A stretch of DNA of 64,000 nt from Hofstenia miamia (taxonomy: Eukaryota; Xenacoelomorpha; Acoela). Where the stretch lies: the NCBI GenBank assembly GCA_004352715.1, contig SCFE01000063.1, positions 1,681,366 through 1,745,365 of the forward strand, given 5' to 3'. The position numbers were made by a program, and so were the translations under genes. The notes under the pieces are model-generated. The model was given only the letters and a program-made list of their open reading frames with translations, did no database searches and had not been told where the DNA came from. Of this stretch, positions 58,460 through 64,000 are shown piece after piece (position 1 is the first letter of the stretch; each line of letters opens with the position of its first letter).

Positions 58460-59682
58460 GACAAATCGATTTTCCCTGATATATTAATTAGAAAAATTTT
58501 TACATTTGGGCACTTACCAACTCCTCAGACTTACGCAATTTAATTAATGAAATGTATGTGCGTACCTTCTAGTATACAAATGCATTATTTTATGTGAATT
58601 CAATATAATCGTTTTAGCTGTTTGAGTCAAATGTACCAAAATATATCACCGATGTCATCTAAGCTGAAATTCCTGCGTCAATGTTTTGATCTGTTTTGTA
58701 TTATATTTTTCTCAAAGATCTTCACATTTTAATTGGTTACTACGTACATTAATGAAGGAATTCTTTTGTTTTTCTTTATATATAAATAAATAAATAAATG
58801 CATAAATTCATAAATACATGTATATATATTTTTTTTCTCTAATATGATATGTAAAGATGCAACAAAATTGTCATTAAAGATCGACGACTAAGTTTTGATG
58901 TGCCATTCAATATCATTTTAAATGGTTTATCATTTAAGAAATCTGAATTTTTAATAATTTATATTTCATTAATGCAGCGTGATGCTGTAGTTCTGATATA
59001 ATAATGTTAATTACATTCTCTCAGATCCCCTCCTGTTGACGTACAATGCACGAACCTAGCAACAGAGCCGGCCTTAGCCTGCTCGGGACCGGGGCAAATA
59101 TGGCTTATAAGTAATGATAACAACGTCCCTGTTATTATAATATGGGTTTCGCGAATTTGTTTGGTTGTTGTAAAACTGCATAGATCTGTTTTTGCATAAA
59201 CCCTTTGTAAGGAAATTATATAGCTTGCAAAATATATGTAACTATAAAATTTGGCTTGATAATATAATTATATATCATTGCTTATAATTGCATCCCAACA
59301 GTTTAAGATATCGGTTTAAATCACAATAGCAATTTCAGTAAGTATATGCATTGCAGTTTGAGGATATTAAGAACATATCAAGGATTTTAAAGATAATTAT
59401 AGATATTTAGAAATCATTTAGTAATTTAAAGTATCATTAGGTCACTTTAAAAAAATTAAAGGTTTGGGAGGGATATTAAACTTTAAAGTATCTTCAAGTC
59501 ACATTATAGAAAGTCAGTGCTTTAAAAATCAATCTAGTACTTTGAAGAGAATCCATTTTTTAAAAAGTTTAAAGTTTTATTATTATAATTAATATTTTTT
59601 ATATTATAATAAAATAAACCATAATGTAGAAATTTATATAATATCTTAAATTTAACAAGATCATATGATATAACTATATTAG

Positions 59683-59683
<1 letters not shown>

Positions 59684-59715
<32 letters not shown>
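59684..59715. repeat. (AT)n microsatellite
   Basis: A TA run of about 32 bp inside the 59063-60948 hAT element. Confidence 0.94.
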
Positions 59716-59718
<3 letters not shown>

Positions 59719-60001
59719 GTATTTTAAGTATACTACCTATATAATATATATTTGCCAAGCTTAGTATATACTCAATACAATTCTGTATTTTTTTCAACTA
59801 ATCAAATCTTGCAAAAATGTATTATACATAAAAAGAAAAGATATATTAGTTGGATAGAACAAATAGTTATATTATGTTTCTCGAAGGCTATATTTATCAA
59901 GAAATTTGCCTTCGGATTAGAAGCTAATTGAACTAAAACATGTTTGTTTGTTTGTTAGCTACCACATATTTACAAAGATTTTTTCTTAAATTTTTTACGA
60001 A

Positions 60002-60870
60002 ATCATCTATTAAATTCGGAAAATCAAAATTTCATGCTACTCAAATGATAACAGTTACAAACCACTTAATTATTTTGTGTATATGGTACATCACAAATAT
60101 CTTTTAAATATAACGTTAAACACGAAAAAAACCTTATTTTTTTGTAAATCATAGTGTATGTATTGAAATATGGACCCTAATGCGCAAATACATCTAACAA
60201 TATAATTTTTTAATTCATATCGTGAATGATTTAATTTGAATTTTATTAAATTTACTAATAATTGTTTAGTNTATTTACAAAGCACTTTAAAAACTTTTTT
60301 TTGTTTTTTTAAGAGTAATCTATTTAATTCGAAAAATCTAAATTTCATGTCAGTTAGGGAAGTGATCCCAATTCAATACGTTAACAACACCGTTAACAAA
60401 TGGTGATTTACGTTAACATGACCGTAAACCAAATCGTTAATTCAGAATAAATTCGCTAAAGATGAAGTTTACGTTAAAGGCGTGTTTTTTCCGCAAATGT
60501 TATTACAAATAAGTTTGACACATTTAGGTTCTGCACATTTCTTCAAATGTATCTATGCAAATAAATTTATTAAGCGTATGCAGACATTTGAAGCTAAAAT
60601 TGTTGTTTACGGTTGCATTTTCACTTGTTAACGTATTGAATTTGGATCACTTCCCTTACTAGCAATTGATAGCAGTTACAAACTACTTAATCATTCTTAT
60701 ATATGGCAAATCACAAATATCTTTAATTGTAAACACGAAAAGAGCCTTATTTGTTGTAAATTAGTGTATATATTAAGGTATATACCCAAATGTTCAAATG
60801 TAACTAGCAATATAATTGTTGAGTTCATTTTGTGAAAGATTAAATTTTAATTTTTGCTAAATTTACAAAA
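60002..60870. repeat. Internal tandem duplication in the hAT element, second copy split by a MITE
   Basis: 60002-60314 and 60315-60870 align throughout: similar tcta(t)taaattcg starts, cagttacaaac, and tcacaaatatctt. Copy 2 is interrupted by 299 bp at 60357-60655. The join holds an unresolved base at 60271, so part of the duplication could be assembly-related, but the copies differ at many positions, which favours a real old duplication. Confidence 0.75.
60357..60655. mobile_element. PIF/Harbinger-like MITE with TTA target duplication
   Basis: This 299-bp element has about 30-bp terminal repeats starting GGGAAGTGATCC, followed by (c/a)aattcaatacgttaac, with one mismatch. Flanking TTA occurs at 60354-60356 and 60656-60658, the 3-bp TWA duplication typical of PIF/Harbinger. 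The uninterrupted sister copy (60002-60314) shows the empty-site arrangement. Confidence 0.8.
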
Positions 60871-60956
60871 AACATTTTGGTAATAATAGCTTAGGGCGGG
60901 GACCATGGCATTCGCCCCCTTGCCCCCCCCCCCTTAAAGCCGGTACTGCCTAGCAA

Positions 60957-62729
60957 ACACCACTATATACAAGTAATTTCATTAACCGAATTGAGATACC
61001 AATGTACATAGTGAGATAATTTACTTACTATTAGTTTTTATAGAAGAAAAGATTCAAGGTCTTATATATGCTAAAAAACAACTTATCCTTAGAAATCTTA
61101 ATAGTAATTGCAAGTCTTTCACATTTTAGTCAAAAGATAAATATTATCTTTGCATTTGATATTTACCAAACAGAACCGTCCCAAATTAATGCCAATAAAT
61201 TTTAATTCTTTAAATTTATTAATTATTGTATTTTTTGTTTTTGTAAAATATTTTCCTGCAAAAAATGGTTTCAACATTAATTTTCACTTTAGATGGACTT
61301 TGAAAACATCTTAAACGCAATAATTTTGTTGAATCAATTATTTCTCACAGACGATATAATTAAAAATTTTAAGTTCAAACAAAAAAGCATAAATGAAATT
61401 TATCTAAATTTAGTTATGGAAGCATTTTAATTACGCCAGGAAAGCAAATCTTTAGATTGATTTCTAATTGAATTTCCCCAATTCCTGTTTGATTTTGTGA
61501 CATTTTCTTTTTCGCTTTACTGCCATTGTCTATTAATTCTGCATCAGTAGTTGAAGGCAACCAACTGACATTTCAAATTCACTAATATAAACAAAAGCAG
61601 AGTAACTTTTCAACAGATTTTTTGAATTACCTCTAAATATTCATTTATCAATAATTACATTGAAACATGTTTATCAATATTTAGTTATTGTGCTTTTGTT
61701 AAATATAGGGTTTTTCAAAACAATGGCGTAGTTATAAATTATTTCAAAGTAGGAATTTCATTTAGAAGGATTTCTGCATATCACAGAGATAGATTAGACG
61801 GCTGACACTGCACTACTAAAATGTTTTTATCTTGCCTTCTTAAAAGGGTTTAATTTACTATAAGTTACTAAGAAGATGCATATCTGACGTAATGAGACTA
61901 GAGCAGCTCAGGCTGTCAAAAAACTAATCTTGCATGAAATAATATGTAATTTTTGAAGATTTACTCTATTTTCAGTTCAAATTGACAATTTGGGATAAAA
62001 ACAGATAGTTTGTGACAATATTGTATACTGGGCGAATGCTTTGACAAAGGTAAATGATCTTAAAAAATTGAAGAAGCAATGGCGCTTGTATCCCTCGCAA
62101 CCTTGCACTTGTTCAAATTTTGATAACAAAAGACAATTGAGGAATATAGCAGTCTTCATGCGAAAGACTTCGAATTTTTCAAAAAACTACTTATCAATGT
62201 GTAAAGTGTGTAATATGTTTAGCTTAAAGTTGCCTTGCTTCTAGATACATGTATTTCTATGTGAATTCTTCATTTGATATACTTGGCTATCAACAAATAC
62301 AGAAATGTTGGTCAAATAATTTATGCAAACATTGAGACGTAAATAATAGCATAACTTCAAATCAAATGAACACTTAACATGACTTTTCCTAATTACATTA
62401 AAAGACTGGTTTAGTGATAACAATCTCAGTGCATTACCTGAATGTTGTACCCCCACTTGAGAAAACAGTTTACCTGTGGAACTGCTTAGAAATTTATTCC
62501 TAAAGACATGAATCTCAACCAAACATGAGAGTGGCCGAAGTTCCCTATGAAATCTAAACTTACAGACAGTAAAAAAAAATGACAGGAACATAATTTCGTA
62601 GGCATTTGAGGAAAGCTCTACATAAGTTCTATGGAAAAGTAAAAAACATAAAGGCTGTTTTGGTCTTAAATACAAGAAAGTCAATAAAAGGGACTAATGA
62701 TTGCACTAATGGTGCTGTGCTATGATTAT
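60957..62729. other. Gene-free AT-rich DNA
   Basis: The longest frame (62241-62684, minus, 147 codons) has no recognisable domain, a biased Phe/Ser/Leu composition and no splice context, so it is not called as a gene. Confidence 0.4.
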
Positions 62730-63369
62730 TGTGCTAATACAGATGTCAAAAATTTTTGAGACAAATAAACTCTGGGCAATAAAAAAACATTCATATTTTT
62801 CAAACACATTTGTGTAAAATACGTTACATATGCCAAATGGAATACTCCCTTGAACTTGACTTTGAAAAAAGTATCTAGTTTTTTGTAGAGTCTCAAACTT
62901 CATACTTTCTCCTGCCTTCTTTGCCATGCACTATGCTTTCTCAGCTTCTTAGTTTCTGCAACCAATCGCAGCCTAAGCTTTTCACTTGCAATTTCTATAG
63001 CCTTCCCTATCCTATTGCCTTACTTGTCCTGATCTTGCNNNNNNNNNNNNNNNNNNNNNTGTGCTAATACAGATGTCAAAAATTTTTGAGACACATAAAC
63101 TCTGGGCAATAAAAAAACATTCATATTTTTCAAACACATTTGTGTAAAATACGTTACATATGCCAAATGGAATACTCCCTTGAACTTGACTTTGAAAAAA
63201 GTATCTAGTTTTTTGTAGAGTCTCAAACTTCATACTTTCTCCTGCCTTCTTTGCCATGCACTATGCTTTCTCAGCTTCTTAGTTTCTGCAACCAATCGCA
63301 GCCTAAGCTTTTCACTTGCAATTTCTATAGCCTTCCCTATCCTATTGCCTTACTTGTCCTGATCTTGCC
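62730..63369. repeat. Direct duplication flanking an N-gap
   Basis: 62730-63038 and 63060-63369 are almost identical (for example gacaaataaac against gacacataaac) and face each other across a 21-N gap. They are probably two alleles or overlapping contigs scaffolded in series. Confidence 0.88.
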
Positions 63370-63830
63370 TATTTCCTGCCTTTCCCATGCTGTCTTTCTA
63401 TCACCTTAGCTTCTTATCTCCTTTCTACTTCCTGTCCATACCTACATTCTTCAGAATCTCCCATACATCAGCATGCACTAGGCAATTTCCTCTGTGACAC
63501 TTTTAGCATGTTTGTCGACCTTTGATGTTTCCACTGATAGTTTTTCGTCCTGAAATCCTTTATAGCTGACAACCTACTTCTCTAATCTATTTCTATATTC
63601 ATAATTTCCTTAATTGCTGTTTCAGTTTCCGCATCTAACTGGTTCTGCTACTGCCACTTCATCTTCGCTTTGGATAGCTTGTTAAACTCTCCTTTGAACT
63701 TTATTATCATCTAGTTGCAACGTTCTTGTCTGTCATGTAAGCCTCTGCCCACCAGCCGGGTATCCCGTTGATGTTTTCTTCGACTCTATCAGCATTATTA
63801 TTATCATTGTTATTATCCTTGCATCTCACA
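62880..63830 (-). pseudogene. Possible LINE-derived sequence, A/G-rich on the minus strand
   Basis: The minus strand is A/G-rich, like the coding strand of the LINE at 51740-52595, and has short lysine/glutamate-rich open stretches, for example KEIMNIEID, KGFQDEKLSVETSKVDKHAK and EIASEKLRLRLVAETKKLRK, broken by stops. It lies just downstream of a LINE stop codon (63865), so part may be 3' untranslated sequence or another LINE's 5' portion. No diagnostic motif. Confidence 0.3.
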
Positions 63831-63864
63831 GCTTCATGCTGGTATCCCTCTCAGCTCGGGGAAC

Positions 63865-64000
63865 TCACCAGTTCCCATGGAGTCTGAGAGCTTTCCTCAG
63901 GACTCTAGCTGTTCCTAACAATGCTGCCTTCTGTGCTACTGCTCCTCCCCACTTTGGTACTCCCAACTCCTCCAAGTATCTCTTATGCTTCTTACTCACT
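63865..64000 (-). CDS. LINE ORF2 C-terminal end (partial, runs off the window)
   Basis: Minus-strand reading from the window edge: KKHKRYLEELGVPKWGG, then AVAQKAALLGTARVLRKALR, LHGNW and a stop at 63865-63867. LQKxALLGTARxLRKxL is the conserved C-terminus of the LINE family also represented at 51740-52595. The segment is open for 44 codons, so this copy may be better preserved beyond the window. Downstream, an ATAATAACAATGATAATAATAAT-like tract at about 63795-63820 fits a simple-repeat 3' region. Confidence 0.6.
   Translation of the reverse strand, partial: VSKKHKRYLEELGVPKWGGAVAQKAALLGTARVLRKALRLHGNW

Larger units (their letters stand above)
59063..60948. mobile_element. Non-autonomous hAT element with perfect 8-bp TSD
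   Basis: Left CAGAGCCGGCCTTAG and right (read inward) CAGTACCGGCTTTAAG are terminal repeats. Identical 8-bp flanks cctagcaa occur at 59055-59062 and 60949-60956. The right end carries a poly-C tract (cccccttgccccccccccc). The AT-rich interior holds an (AT)n run, a tandem duplication (60002-60314 against 60315-60870) and a nested Harbinger-like MITE. No transposase was seen. The perfect TSD points to a relatively recent insertion compared with the other hAT relics. Confidence 0.85.

Noticed and set aside
59534-59797. An 87-codon minus-strand ORF rich in Tyr/Ile
   Set aside because: It is a translation of the (AT)n tract and flanking AT-rich DNA inside a hAT element.
62241-62684. A 147-codon minus-strand ORF
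   Set aside because: The longest gap-free ORF, but without domains, codon-bias evidence or splice context; treated as chance.

Overview
The window is AT-rich animal nuclear DNA with spliceosomal introns, dense degraded transposable elements, AT microsatellites and scaffold N-gaps (19410-19502, 41839-41937, 49541-49608, 52596-53595, 63039-63059, plus single Ns). Nothing is prokaryotic: there are no operons, long single-exon genes or RNA operons. I cannot name the species. The ELOVL genes and the TE mix (hAT, piggyBac, Tc1/mariner, pogo/Tigger, Jockey/CR1-like LINEs) fit an invertebrate metazoan.

The only convincing host genes are two ELOVL-type very-long-chain fatty acid elongase genes arranged tail-to-tail. 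Gene 1 (+ strand, coding exons from 7237 to 13936) and gene 2 (- strand, coding exons from 28686 down to 26001, with a doubtful last exon at 24317-24466) have the same four internal exon lengths (194, 126, 112, 128 bp) and the same intron phases, so they are paralogues from an inverted duplication. Both carry the HxxHH box, the KxxExxDT-type box and HxxMYxYY. Gene 1 also keeps TxxQxxQ and ends in a KxKxx-type ER-retrieval signal. The first coding exon of each was not found.

Layout: 0.7-7 kb holds a hAT MITE, a hAT C-terminal remnant and a decayed piggyBac transposase. 7.2-13.9 kb is ELOVL gene 1, whose introns contain MITEs and an antisense DUF7869-like remnant. 17.2-20.3 kb is a tandem duplication of a mariner-like relic. 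21.4-22.5 kb holds MITEs. 24.3-28.7 kb is ELOVL gene 2. 30.7-37.7 kb has mariner-like fragments and AT palindromes. 37.9-39.8 kb is a pogo/Tigger relic and 40.9-42.5 kb a hAT relic. 46.4-54.8 kb has MITEs, three LINE fragments and a 46-bp tandem repeat. 56.87-58.42 kb is a nearly complete but dead Tc1-like element. 59.06-60.95 kb is a non-autonomous hAT element with a perfect 8-bp TSD and a nested Harbinger-like MITE. The right edge holds the C-terminus of another LINE on the minus strand.

I saw no clearly novel biological system. The most interesting points are the elongase pair with an uncertain last exon in gene 2, the antisense DUF7869-like relic inside an elongase intron, the cleanly nested TE insertions, and several duplications abutting N-gaps that look like assembly artefacts. 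Family assignments come from motif recognition, not from a database search.
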